Below are positions 1 to 6,710 of a stretch of DNA of 9,526 nucleotides, in pieces (the stretch's first letter is position 1; the number at the start of each line of letters is the position of its first letter). The stretch comes from CAZEMR01 sp964513465 (GTDB lineage: Bacteria > Bacteroidota > Ignavibacteria > Kapaibacteriales > UBA2268): NCBI GenBank assembly GCA_964513465.1, contig CAZEMR010000099.1, positions 1 through 9,526 on the forward strand. Direction: 5' to 3'. The notes beneath the pieces were generated by a model. The model had not been told where the DNA came from and made no database searches. It saw nothing but the letters and a program-made list of their open reading frames with translations. The translations under genes and the position numbers were made by a program.

Positions 1-59
1 TATTCCGTGCCGCGGTCCGTCAAAATCCGCAGCAGACGCACTTCGTGGGCCTCGTTCAT
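1..59 (-). pseudogene. IS481-type transposase fragment (DDE integrase core), cut by the window edge
   Basis: Read on the minus strand from base 59 to base 1, the translation is MNEAHEVRLLRILTDRGTEY. The stretch LLRILTDRGTEY matches from memory the core of IS481-family DDE transposases, where the Asp in LTDRGTEY is the second catalytic acidic residue. In an intact element about 200 residues should precede this point. Here the frame continues upstream to a stop near 181, but the residues above base 60 do not resemble the family, and neither other minus frame picks up the homology. The 5' half of the gene is therefore absent and only the interior part is left, running out of the window. It is either a decayed insertion sequence or an assembly join inside a repeated element. 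No terminal inverted repeat is visible. The family call is fairly sure; how much lies outside the window is unknown. Confidence 0.6.
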
Positions 60-177
60 GGCCGCCGCTGGCGATGAAGTCGTGCCGGCAATCATCATAA
101 TACCGATCATCAATCTGGTATCAATAACGCTGGCCGCGCTGACCATCAGGAATATCCCACAGGGAGAGAAAGCATAA
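1..177 (+). CDS. Possible C-terminal tail of a membrane protein (partial, 5' end outside or disrupted)
   Basis: Plus frame 1 is open from the first base to a TAA at 175-177 (58 codons). Codons 27-49 encode an uninterrupted hydrophobic segment rich in Ile, Leu and Val that begins VVPAIIII, long enough for one transmembrane helix. It is followed by a short polar tail, TIRNIPQGEKA. This looks like the last helix and cytoplasmic tail of a permease or other integral membrane protein, but I cannot name the family. Bases 1-59 of the same frame are antisense to the transposase fragment and are unlikely to be original coding sequence. If the tail is real, the authentic part probably begins near base 60 and the gene has been interrupted there. 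The alternative is that the whole frame is chance. Confidence 0.3.
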   Translation, partial: YSVPRSVKIRSRRTSWASFMAAAGDEVVPAIIIIPIINLVSITLAALTIRNIPQGEKA

Positions 178-257
178 TACTAAATTATAAGATATTGAAT
201 GCAATTTCGTATATTTAATTAAGATAGCGAAATCGAAAAAATCGACAGGAACTGACG

Positions 258-467
258 ATGAATGAAATAATATTTCTAATAGAAGAAGCGCTCGAGGGCG
301 GCTATACTGCCCGCGCGCTCGGCGAGAGCATATTCACCGAAGGTGAAAACATGCAAGACCTGCGTCATAATATCATCGACGCAATCAAGTGTCATTTTGA
401 TGAGGACAATCTTCCAAAAATTGTAAGAATGCATTTTGTCCGTGAAGAAATTTTTGCTCTGACATGA
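258..467 (+). CDS. hicB: HicB-family antitoxin (short form, 69 aa)
   Basis: This is the probable antitoxin of a type II toxin-antitoxin pair, which would bind and neutralise the HicA RNase encoded immediately downstream. The protein starts MNEIIFLIEEALEGGYTARA, which matches the partial RNase H-like HicB fold: an N-terminal strand, then the EGGYTARALG turn where many HicB proteins have a G-Y/F-x-A signature. Proteins of this short class are often mislabelled 2-oxoisovalerate dehydrogenase in databases. At 69 residues it has room only for the HicB core and no separate helix-turn-helix or ribbon-helix-helix domain, so DNA binding is not evident. An AGGA ribosome-binding site lies at 247-250, seven bases before the ATG. 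The stop overlaps the hicA start. Two copies of AAATCGA nine bases apart (230-245) lie just upstream and could be an operator. The antitoxin-first order is the reverse of E. coli hicAB. Confidence 0.85.
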   Translation: MNEIIFLIEEALEGGYTARALGESIFTEGENMQDLRHNIIDAIKCHFDEDNLPKIVRMHFVREEIFALT

Positions 468-706
468 AAACACCGCGGGATATTTCCGGAGAGTTTTTAG
501 CTGACAAATTAAAAGTTTTTGGCTATTTGATTGTCAGACAAAGCGGAAGTCACATCAGACTAACAACTCATAAAAATGGTGAACATCATATTACTATACC
601 ACGTCATAATCCCCTGAAAATCGGAACTTTATCTGAAATAATCAAAGACATTGCAAATCATTTGTCAGTATCAAAAGAAGATATAATCAAAAAAATCATC
701 CACTAA
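464..706 (+). CDS. hicA: HicA-family toxin, mRNA interferase (YcfA-like)
   Basis: This 80-residue protein is the toxin partner of hicB. HicA proteins have a small double-stranded-RNA-binding-like fold and cleave mRNA using one conserved histidine. Here that residue is His30 in QSGSHIRL, preceded by the usual FGYLIVRQ strand and followed by the strand containing HHITIPRHNPLKIGTL, where HITIP..NPLKIGTL is the standard HicA/YcfA ending of the fold. The C-terminal helix has KEDIIKKII. Every expected element is present, so the toxin looks intact. Its ATG (464-466) overlaps the hicB TGA (465-467) in an ATGA, so translation is probably coupled to the antitoxin. Base composition is AT-rich: I counted 22 G+C in the 60 bases at 541-600, against about 60 percent in the carboxyltransferase gene, which fits horizontal transfer. 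A strong hairpin terminator follows the stop directly. Confidence 0.88.
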   Translation: MKTPRDISGEFLADKLKVFGYLIVRQSGSHIRLTTHKNGEHHITIPRHNPLKIGTLSEIIKDIANHLSVSKEDIIKKIIH

Positions 707-744
707 AAAAGCTCCGCCGGCGAAAATTGCTGACGGAGCTTTTT
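706..744. terminator. Bidirectional Rho-independent terminator between hicA and the FKBP gene
   Basis: AAAAAGCTCCG (706-716) pairs perfectly with CGGAGCTTTTT (734-744). Inside it, CGGC (718-721) can pair with GCTG (729-732) around a 7-base loop, with one G-U pair. The A-tract on one side and T-tract on the other give a uridine run in both transcripts, so it can end both hicBA (plus) and the converging FKBP gene (minus, stop near 764). Confidence 0.9.
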
Positions 745-763
745 AAATTATATATATGGCGGA

Positions 764-1525
764 TTATTTCTGGCCGCCGAGTTTTCTATTGCCGCCGGCT
801 GGTGCGCCCTGGCCGCCCTGCGGATTCTGCTGATCCATTACCTCGAGCAGCTCTACTTCGAATATCAGAAGCTGGTTCGGGCCGATCTTCTGTCCGGCGC
901 CGCGTTCGCCATAGCCGAGGCTCGGCGGGACAAAGAATTTATATTTTGCTCCCTCTTTCATTAGCTGCACGCCTTCAGTCCACCCCGGTATCACGCGATT
1001 GAGGGGGAATTCTGCGGGCTCGCCGCGCTCGACGGAGCTGTCGAACACCGTACCGTCCGGAAGCGTACCATGATAATGCACTTTGACCATATCCGTCTCA
1101 GCAGGCGATTTGCCGGTGCCCTCTTTGATCACCTGATACTGCAGCCCGCTTTCGGTCACTTTAACTCCGGGTTTGCTTTTGTTTTCTTCGAGAAATTTAT
1201 TTGCTTCTGCGAGGTTTTCGTCGGCTTTCACTCCGGCCATTCTCTGCTGGCGCTCCTGGATCTGCTTCTGAGCGCGTGTCAGAACACCCATAATTTCCTG
1301 ATTGTTCAATCGGGTCTGGGGCGCATTGAATACATCATCCACCGCCGCATGGATTATTTCGGGATTAACAATCAGCGAATCCTGTTTCAGGCTCATTCCG
1401 AGCTGGACTCCGACCGCATAAGCAAGCGAATCGTTCCATGTTTTAATCTCAATTTTCGACTGGGCAAATGCCGGAATAGCAACTGCCAGCGCAATCAATA
1501 TAATAAGAGCTTTTTTCAGTTTCAT
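764..1525 (-). CDS. Secreted FKBP-type peptidyl-prolyl cis-trans isomerase (FkpA/Mip-like)
   Basis: This is a 253-residue exported isomerase of prolyl bonds, probably acting as a periplasmic or outer-membrane-associated folding helper. Residues 1-21 are a type I signal peptide (MKLKK, hydrophobic core, then AIPAFA before QS); there is no lipobox cysteine. Residues 24-115 resemble the helical dimerisation domain of FkpA/Mip (DSLAYAVGVQLG, then a charged helix containing RAQKQIQERQQRM). The catalytic FKBP domain spans about 120-231, with the pocket residues in place: Tyr151 in VHYHGTLPDG, Phe161-Asp162 in TVFDSS, Val178-Ile179 and Trp182 in VIPGWTEG, Tyr205 in LGYGERG and Phe222 in LLIFEVELLEV. 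A Gly/Gln/Pro/Ala-rich tail (QNPQGGQGAPAGGN) follows the domain. A GGAGAGA ribosome-binding site (1528-1534) supports this start. It is transcribed alone, convergent to hicBA. The function is firm; which client proteins it serves is unknown. Confidence 0.93.
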   Translation of the reverse strand: MKLKKALIILIALAVAIPAFAQSKIEIKTWNDSLAYAVGVQLGMSLKQDSLIVNPEIIHAAVDDVFNAPQTRLNNQEIMGVLTRAQKQIQERQQRMAGVKADENLAEANKFLEENKSKPGVKVTESGLQYQVIKEGTGKSPAETDMVKVHYHGTLPDGTVFDSSVERGEPAEFPLNRVIPGWTEGVQLMKEGAKYKFFVPPSLGYGERGAGQKIGPNQLLIFEVELLEVMDQQNPQGGQGAPAGGNRKLGGQK

Positions 1526-1527
1526 AA

Positions 1528-1548
1528 TCTCTCCATAGATTAATTATA
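1528..1548 (-). promoter_or_regulatory. Ribosome-binding site and possible -10 box of the FKBP gene
   Basis: On the minus strand GGAGAGA (1534-1528) precedes the ATG at 1525. A perfect TATAAT (1548-1543) lies upstream, but no good -35 hexamer sits 16-18 bases before it, and the leader would be only about 11 bases. The ribosome site is reliable; the promoter is tentative. Confidence 0.35.
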
Positions 1549-1799
1549 ACAAATACAAATGATTACCATTTCCAAAGATAAGGAAATCCCAAAGGAATAA
1601 AAAATCCCCATCAAAATAGTATCACCAGATTAAAACGTTCTTTTTCGAAAAACATTTTCCGGCAAATTCCGTCCTGATATGATATTATGGCTTTGGCGCC
1701 ATGCGCTGAGACTGGATTTTTTGACGATTAAATTAATCCCCCTCAGGCAGTTTATCCCGAAATCATCATTATTATATATAATATCCCGAAAGGTCTGAC
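1549..1799. other. Intergenic region between the divergent FKBP gene and ribH
   Basis: This stretch holds no convincing gene; open frames in it are very short. It is AT-rich and must carry the ribH promoter and perhaps that of the FKBP gene. A TTGACG hexamer at 1721-1726 could be a -35 box, but no good -10 box follows at 16-18 bases. A small hairpin, ATGGC (1687-1691) with GCCAT (1698-1702) around a 6-base loop, is present without a T-tract. The ribH ribosome-binding site, GAAAGG at 1788-1793, closes the region. No FMN-riboswitch core was found. Confidence 0.5.
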
Positions 1800-2267
1800 A
1801 TGCCAAAAGTAATCGAAGGCAATTTTGATGCGGCAGGCAAATCCTTTGCTATAGTCGTATCCCGCTGGAACAATTTTATCGTACACAAAATGCTCGACGG
1901 CGCGCTGGACTCGCTGCGACGCCACAACGCCGACGACGACAATATCACAATCGCATATTGCCCCGGCGCATTCGAGATACCATCAGTAGTGAAAAAATTC
2001 GCGGTATCGGGCAAATATGACTCCGTCATCGCCCTCGGCGCAGTGATTCGCGGTGCGACTCCGCATTTCGATTATATCGCATCGGAGGTCACCAAAGGCA
2101 TAGCCCAGGTTTCGCTCGATACTTCGGTGCCCTGCATTTATGGCGTGATCACCACCGACACAATCGAACAGGCAGTCGAACGCGCGGGCAGCAAAGCCGG
2201 CAACAAAGGCTTCGAAGCCGCAACATCCGCTATCGAAATGGTAAGTCTGCTGAAACAAATCAAATGA
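1800..2267 (+). CDS. ribH: 6,7-dimethyl-8-ribityllumazine synthase
   Basis: This enzyme performs the second-last step of riboflavin synthesis in the cytoplasm, joining 5-amino-6-ribitylaminouracil with 3,4-dihydroxy-2-butanone 4-phosphate to give 6,7-dimethyl-8-ribityllumazine. The 155 residues match the usual length. Visible landmarks are the substrate loop at SRWNNFI (21-27), the PGAFEIP strand-turn (55-61), the ALGAVIRGATPHFDYI block (78-93) with catalytic His89, and the GVITTDTIEQAVERAG segment (115-130) with Arg128, which corresponds to the phosphate-contacting arginine of the family. Ser21-Arg22-Trp23-Asn24 replaces the commoner S-R-F-N, a mild change. Members assemble as pentamers or 60-subunit shells. 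It starts 6 bases after a GAAAGG ribosome site. No other rib gene is in the window, so it is separated from the rest of the pathway here. Confidence 0.97.
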   Translation: MPKVIEGNFDAAGKSFAIVVSRWNNFIVHKMLDGALDSLRRHNADDDNITIAYCPGAFEIPSVVKKFAVSGKYDSVIALGAVIRGATPHFDYIASEVTKGIAQVSLDTSVPCIYGVITTDTIEQAVERAGSKAGNKGFEAATSAIEMVSLLKQIK

Positions 2268-2332
2268 GGCGCAAACAGGGCAATTAGCTACACAATAGCC
2301 ATTGATGTTTTATAAAAACAGCGAGACTTATC

Positions 2333-4570
2333 ATGCTGAAGAATTCTCTGCGATTCGTAACTACGGCAATCCTCATTTCGGTTGCGCTTTCGTGTTCCGC
2401 CGCCGCACAGTTCCGACTGGAGAACTGGCGCGCATATACTTCAATGCGTAACGTTGTCGCAATCGACACCGGCAATGATGGTAAAATATGGGCGGCAACC
2501 ACAGGCGGAGTTTTTTCGTACGACCCCGCAAGCGGTGAATACGAGGAATTCCGCAATATCGATCAATTGCTTTCAATCGATATAACCTCGATTGCCTATA
2601 ACTCCGCCCGCGACGAGGTTTATGCAGGCGCACGCAATGGTATAATCGATATTATCGCCGGCGAAGGCACAATCCGCCACATCACCGACATCCGCTCCTC
2701 GGATTTCCCGCGGGCAAATGTCAACAAAATATTATTCCACGACGGCCTTGCGATAATTGCCGCAGGATTCGGCATAGCAGTATTCGATCCCGAAGAAATG
2801 ATTTTCACCGAAACGATTCTTCGACTGGGCGATTTCCCACCCAATACCGAAGTTAACGATATTATTATTTCTAACGGTAAAATATGGGCGGCAACCGAAG
2901 CCGGACTAGCCTCGGCCGATCTTAATTCAACGCTTGCCAATCCTGCATCGTGGACGGTGCACACCTCGCCCGGCAAATGGTACGAGCCGCCTGTAGGCGG
3001 TATTATCGAATTCAACGGGGAAATATTCGGATATACGGAAAATACCGTGTTCTCGGTCGGCCCGGACTCTCTGATGATAGTAGCCGATCCGGAAAATCCG
3101 ATACTCGGGCTCTCGCATGATAATCTGACCCCGATTTTTACCGACGGCATAAATGTAATGCGTCCTAACGGCGAAATTTACTTCATGCTCGCAGACGGCG
3201 GGATAAATTCACTGGCCAATACCGAAGAATCCGGGCTGATAGCCCTTACCGAAAATAACGGTCTTCGGATAATTAATTCACTGGATTCGGTATATATATA
3301 TCCCGAATCACCCGGAGTTAATCAATTCAACGACATGGCTATGGATCGCGACGGAAATCTCTGGGTTGCAACGCGCAGCAGCGGATTCATGATGTTCGAC
3401 GGCGAAAAGTGGACAAATTTCAACGTCAGCACTCATCCGGGAATTGTCACCAATGGTTACCGACAGGTGAACGTACATTCCAACGGCAATATACTGCTGA
3501 GCTCATGGGGCGGGGGCATGCTGGTAGTCTCGCCAAACGACACCGGTTACGTATTCGCGCATTACGATACTTTGAATTCCCCGTTCGTCGATGTAAATGA
3601 CGGGTTTGTTGTTGTAAACAATTGTGCGATCGACAATTCCGGCACCGCATGGTTCGCCAATTATGGCGGACAGCGCTCAGGCCCCGTATTGGTCAGCTTC
3701 GACCGCAATGGCAATTTCCATGCATATGACAATCCGCTTTCCCCGACCGGGCGCTATATCTGGCGTGTGGCGGTCGATCAGTCCGGCACCAAATGGATGG
3801 GATGCTTCGATCCATACGGACTTTTATATTTTAATGAAAACAATACACCCGAAGACGATACCGATGATATTTATGGACTGATCACAACATCCTCCCATCC
3901 CGAGATGTTCGAAAACACCCATCGCGTACTCGAAGTCGATAAACTCGGCATGGTATGGATCGGCACCGATATCGGAATCAATGTCGTATTCAATCCTTAC
4001 GCAGTGATGAGCCGCAGCCGCCCGATTATCCGCAAGCTACGCATCGCCGAGGGCCAGCGCATAAACGACATCATGGTCGATGCGCTGAATAATAAATGGG
4101 TGGCAACAAGCTCCGGAGTCTGGCCGATAAACCCCGACGGAACTGAAACTTACACCCAATCGGAAATTTCCGAAAGCAATAGCCCCCTGCCCACAAGCGA
4201 CGTTATCTCGCTTTTGAATAACCCCGAAACCGGCGATATATATTTCGGCACTAATCAGGGGCTGTTCGTGGCGCAGAGCCTTTCGCTGCGCCCGGCAAAG
4301 GATTATGGCATCAGCGTTTATCCGCAGCCATTCAATCCGCGCCGCCACGAGGAAGTCGTAATAGACGGCCTGGCCTCCGACAGCGACCTGCGCATCACTA
4401 CCATCAACGGCGAGCTTGTGCGCAATATCAAAACCACAAGCCGCAAAACCGTATGGGACGGCCGGGACGAATCCGGCAACTATGTATCGAGCGGTGTTTA
4501 TCTGATATTGGCGGCATCGGCCACAACCGACGCTTCGGCAGTAGCCAAGATTGCCGTCATCGAAAAATAA
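2333..4570 (+). CDS. Secreted two-propeller protein with type IX/FlgD-like C-terminal domain (PorZ-like)
   Basis: This 745-residue exported protein has a signal peptide at residues 1-25 (MLKNSLRF, hydrophobic core, ending SCSAAA before QF). The body is a run of beta-propeller blades of the two-component-regulator type, each with a D/N-G-x-I/L-W-x-A/G-T core: GKIWAATTGGVFSYD near 50-64, then GKIWAATEAGLASAD, GNLWVATRSSGFMMFDG, GTAWFANYGG, GTKWMGCFDPYGLLYF, MVWIGTDIGINVVF, NKWVATSSGVWPI and GDIYFGTNQGLFV. The number of blades fits two propellers. Residues 661-745 form a terminal Ig-like domain: it starts SVYPQPFNP, has TVWDGRDESGNYVSSGVYL, and ends in KIAVIEK. This arrangement and length resemble PorZ, the type IX secretion accessory protein that binds anionic LPS at the cell surface. 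Other propeller proteins with FlgD-like tails share it, so PorZ is a hypothesis. The ribosome site is weak (GAGA near 2323). A membrane glycosyltransferase gene follows after two bases. Confidence 0.75.
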   Translation: MLKNSLRFVTTAILISVALSCSAAAQFRLENWRAYTSMRNVVAIDTGNDGKIWAATTGGVFSYDPASGEYEEFRNIDQLLSIDITSIAYNSARDEVYAGARNGIIDIIAGEGTIRHITDIRSSDFPRANVNKILFHDGLAIIAAGFGIAVFDPEEMIFTETILRLGDFPPNTEVNDIIISNGKIWAATEAGLASADLNSTLANPASWTVHTSPGKWYEPPVGGIIEFNGEIFGYTENTVFSVGPDSLMIVADPENPILGLSHDNLTPIFTDGINVMRPNGEIYFMLADGGINSLANTEESGLIALTENNGLRIINSLDSVYIYPESPGVNQFNDMAMDRDGNLWVATRSSGFMMFDGEKWTNFNVSTHPGIVTNGYRQVNVHSNGNILLSSWGGGMLVVSPNDTGYVFAHYDTLNSPFVDVNDGFVVVNNCAIDNSGTAWFANYGGQRSGPVLVSFDRNGNFHAYDNPLSPTGRYIWRVAVDQSGTKWMGCFDPYGLLYFNENNTPEDDTDDIYGLITTSSHPEMFENTHRVLEVDKLGMVWIGTDIGINVVFNPYAVMSRSRPIIRKLRIAEGQRINDIMVDALNNKWVATSSGVWPINPDGTETYTQSEISESNSPLPTSDVISLLNNPETGDIYFGTNQGLFVAQSLSLRPAKDYGISVYPQPFNPRRHEEVVIDGLASDSDLRITTINGELVRNIKTTSRKTVWDGRDESGNYVSSGVYLILAASATTDASAVAKIAVIEK

Positions 4571-4572
4571 TT

Positions 4573-6207
4573 ATGACACTACAGAAACACATATATACTT
4601 ATGGCCGGCAGAGGATCGAATTCCTTTTTCCGGCCATTGTCTTTCTGGCGGCCGCGCTTGCTTGGGCGCCCATATTGATGGCCGGCTTCGTAAACGACGA
4701 CTTCCAGCTTCTGCTGTATCACCAGCCACAGAGCTTCGGGCAGATATTCGCGCCATTTTACGACACCGGGGTCACCGACATATTCTGGCGGCCCGTGCCC
4801 AACTTCCTGCATTCGGCGACTATGCACTTATTCGGCTTCGACGCATTCTGGTTTCGATTGACCAATATCTTATTGCTTGCAGCCACCTCGGCAGCATTTT
4901 ATATATTTTTAATTAAAATAAATATTTCCAAAAATGCGGCATTATTCGCAGGACTGCTATTTGCAGCGGCGCCATCACGCGAGATAGTCGCCGGCTGGAT
5001 CGCCGCCCGCGGAGATATCCTCGCGCTTTTGTTCATGCTTGTCGCAGCGATTTATTATATCCGCTGGCGGCAGAGAATGCGCCAACCTGAGGTAATATTT
5101 GCGATAATCGCATATCTTCTGGCGGTATTCAGCAAAGAAATCGCATTCGCCGCGGTGGGAATTCCAATTATTCTGGAATTCTTATTCGATAAAAAAGAAA
5201 GAGCCTGGAAAACAGCATTCAGCGCTGCAGGAATTGCAACTCTCGCGATAATTTTCTTTCTGATTATGCGCTGGATAGTGACAGGATCGATGCTGGCGCC
5301 CCCGCCTAACTATCAGGATTTTGATACAATTACATCAATTCGGAATTTCTTTATATATATGCCGCTCGCATTTCTATCGGCCGAAACCCTCGAGCACATG
5401 ACCTCCGCCGCGTATTGGACATCGGCTCCCGCGCTGGGGATATTCATGACTCTGGCCGCGCTGGCCGCCATCCGCCCGATCAGGCTTATGGACAAGCAGG
5501 AGCGACTCCTCGCAGCCGCCGGATTCCTGTGGTTTGCGATATTCGCGCTGCCCGCTGCGCCAATGCTGATGCGCTGGTATGCGTTTGTGCCTTCGGCAGG
5601 GATATTCCTCGTTTTCGCAGCGATTATGAATTCATCCATCCGGAGGAATGGCCGCCGATTCTGGATTGCCGCGGCGATTCTCGTCGTCGGATTTGCTGTT
5701 ACATCTTTCCGCCACTCGATGGAATGGCCCGATGCCTCGCGCAGCGTCACCCGTTCGCTTAATTCATTGAAATTAATGAATTTAAAATCTGACACCCTGC
5801 GCATATGGGGTGCGCCCGACAAAATCGACCGCGTTAATGCATTCAAGATCGGACTCGAGCAGGCCGTCGAATACGCCGTCGGCCGGGACGTCGAAGCGCT
5901 CTCGCCGCTGCGAATGGAGCTATCTGAAGATTCGCAGATCCGCCTTAAATTATCCGAAAATTTTGCGGAATATTTAATTACAAACGGCCGCTTTGTGCAA
6001 AGCGGGATGCCATCAACATCGCTCATCCACGCGGAGGAATTCGAAATCTCCCGTGAGGACTGGGACGCTGAAATCAGCAATTATATCGAAATCAATGAAG
6101 ATAGCACGACTTCACGCGCGATTATCAGATTCGCCCGTCCGGTCGATTCGACCGATATTTTTTATCTGAAAGACCGCTTTGTCCGCGGCGATCGGTATTT
6201 GAAATAA
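4573..6207 (+). CDS. GT-C-fold membrane glycosyltransferase, TMTC/O-mannosyltransferase-like
   Basis: This 544-residue integral membrane protein has about ten hydrophobic helices in residues 17-380 and a soluble C-terminal part from about 385. It resembles GT-C transferases that use a lipid-phosphate sugar donor. Landmarks in order are the first-loop acidic pair in FVNDDFQ (Asp42-Asp43, the expected catalytic or metal-binding site), FWRPVPNFLHSATMHLFGFD (71-90, like the WRP..N..H..FG segment of TMTC proteins), APSREIVAGWIAARGDILAL (133-152), FSKEIAF (186-192) and MRWYAFVPSAG (333-343, like the RYLYLPSAG box). The tetratricopeptide repeats of true TMTC proteins are missing; the tail is a unique charged domain. 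The ATG at 4573 is two bases after the upstream stop and has no clear ribosome site, suggesting translational coupling. A start at 4453 in the same frame would overlap the upstream gene by 118 bases and is not believable. Acceptor and sugar are unknown. Confidence 0.72.
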   Translation: MTLQKHIYTYGRQRIEFLFPAIVFLAAALAWAPILMAGFVNDDFQLLLYHQPQSFGQIFAPFYDTGVTDIFWRPVPNFLHSATMHLFGFDAFWFRLTNILLLAATSAAFYIFLIKINISKNAALFAGLLFAAAPSREIVAGWIAARGDILALLFMLVAAIYYIRWRQRMRQPEVIFAIIAYLLAVFSKEIAFAAVGIPIILEFLFDKKERAWKTAFSAAGIATLAIIFFLIMRWIVTGSMLAPPPNYQDFDTITSIRNFFIYMPLAFLSAETLEHMTSAAYWTSAPALGIFMTLAALAAIRPIRLMDKQERLLAAAGFLWFAIFALPAAPMLMRWYAFVPSAGIFLVFAAIMNSSIRRNGRRFWIAAAILVVGFAVTSFRHSMEWPDASRSVTRSLNSLKLMNLKSDTLRIWGAPDKIDRVNAFKIGLEQAVEYAVGRDVEALSPLRMELSEDSQIRLKLSENFAEYLITNGRFVQSGMPSTSLIHAEEFEISREDWDAEISNYIEINEDSTTSRAIIRFARPVDSTDIFYLKDRFVRGDRYLK

Positions 6208-6208
6208 T

Positions 6209-6682
6209 TTAATATTTCGAATAATATTCCCTGATCGACTCCATATCCGAAAATTCCATCAGCGCCCGCGCAATCGCCTCGAATGCCTGCACCTCTGCCG
6301 GATGAAAGCGATCCTTCAACGGCGAATCGATATCCAGCACTCCATATAACTCACCATCTTTGATGAGCGGCACCACGATCTCGGAATTCGACGCCGCGTC
6401 GCAGGCGATATGCCCTGGGAATTCGTGCACATCCCGCACCACCACAGTCTCGCGGCGGGTGGCGGCAGCCCCGCAGACTCCTTTGCCCGGGGCAATCCGT
6501 ACGCAGGCGGGTTTGCCCGCAAACGGCCCCAGCAGCAGCTCGCGGCCCGTCCATATATATACTCCGGCCCAGTTGAGATTATCGACTTCGTCCAATATCA
6601 TAGCCGCGACATTGGCCGCATTCACCACGAAATTCTTCTCGCCGCAAAGCGCAGTGGCGCGCCCGATTAATTCCTGATACAT
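6209..6682 (-). CDS. msrC: Free methionine-(R)-sulfoxide reductase (GAF-domain fRMsr)
   Basis: This 157-residue cytoplasmic enzyme reduces the R form of free methionine sulfoxide back to methionine, with thioredoxin as usual reductant, as part of oxidative-damage repair. It is a single GAF domain. The three family cysteines are present: Cys60 in GKPACVRI, Cys70 in GKGVCGAA and Cys94 in GHIACDAASNSE, with spacings of 10 and 24 residues as in the E. coli enzyme (84, 94, 118). The NWAGVYIW strand (37-44), LLLGPFAGKPA, the EIVVPLIKDGELYGVLDIDS stretch and the RFHPAEV turn are all standard. The length is typical. The ATG follows an AGGAAGA ribosome site. It diverges from the carboxyltransferase gene and converges with the glycosyltransferase gene, with one base between the two stop codons and no terminator there. 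Confidence 0.96.
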   Translation of the reverse strand: MYQELIGRATALCGEKNFVVNAANVAAMILDEVDNLNWAGVYIWTGRELLLGPFAGKPACVRIAPGKGVCGAAATRRETVVVRDVHEFPGHIACDAASNSEIVVPLIKDGELYGVLDIDSPLKDRFHPAEVQAFEAIARALMEFSDMESIREYYSKY

Positions 6683-6710
6683 CTTTTCTTCCTGATTATT
6701 TCAATAATTA

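Noticed and set aside
1070..1543. 157-codon plus-strand frame opposite the FKBP gene
   Set aside because: It is antisense to a clearly conserved protein, has odd His/Phe/Cys-rich composition and lacks a ribosome site.
1640..1799. Possible FMN riboswitch upstream of ribH (a segment with AAATTCCG near 1664)
   Set aside because: The conserved FMN-aptamer blocks around it, such as the GGACCGGCGGT segment and the flanking paired arms, are missing, so the short match is chance.
2308..2322. Small AT hairpin TGTTTT/AAAACA between ribH and the propeller gene
   Set aside because: The stem has no GC pairs apart from one and no following T-tract, so it does not support a terminator call.
3291..3302. 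TA dinucleotide run
   Set aside because: It encodes the alternating Tyr-Ile of a propeller strand (SVYIYPE) in frame, so it is explained by coding.
4453..4572. Upstream extension of the glycosyltransferase by 40 codons
   Set aside because: It lies wholly over the 3' end of the propeller gene in another frame, has Cys/Arg-rich non-family sequence, and the ATG at 4573 gives a normal membrane-protein N-terminus.
5313..6080. 255-codon minus-strand frame opposite the glycosyltransferase
   Set aside because: It mirrors the membrane protein on the other strand, is Ser/Arg/Ala-rich without family features, and has no upstream signals.
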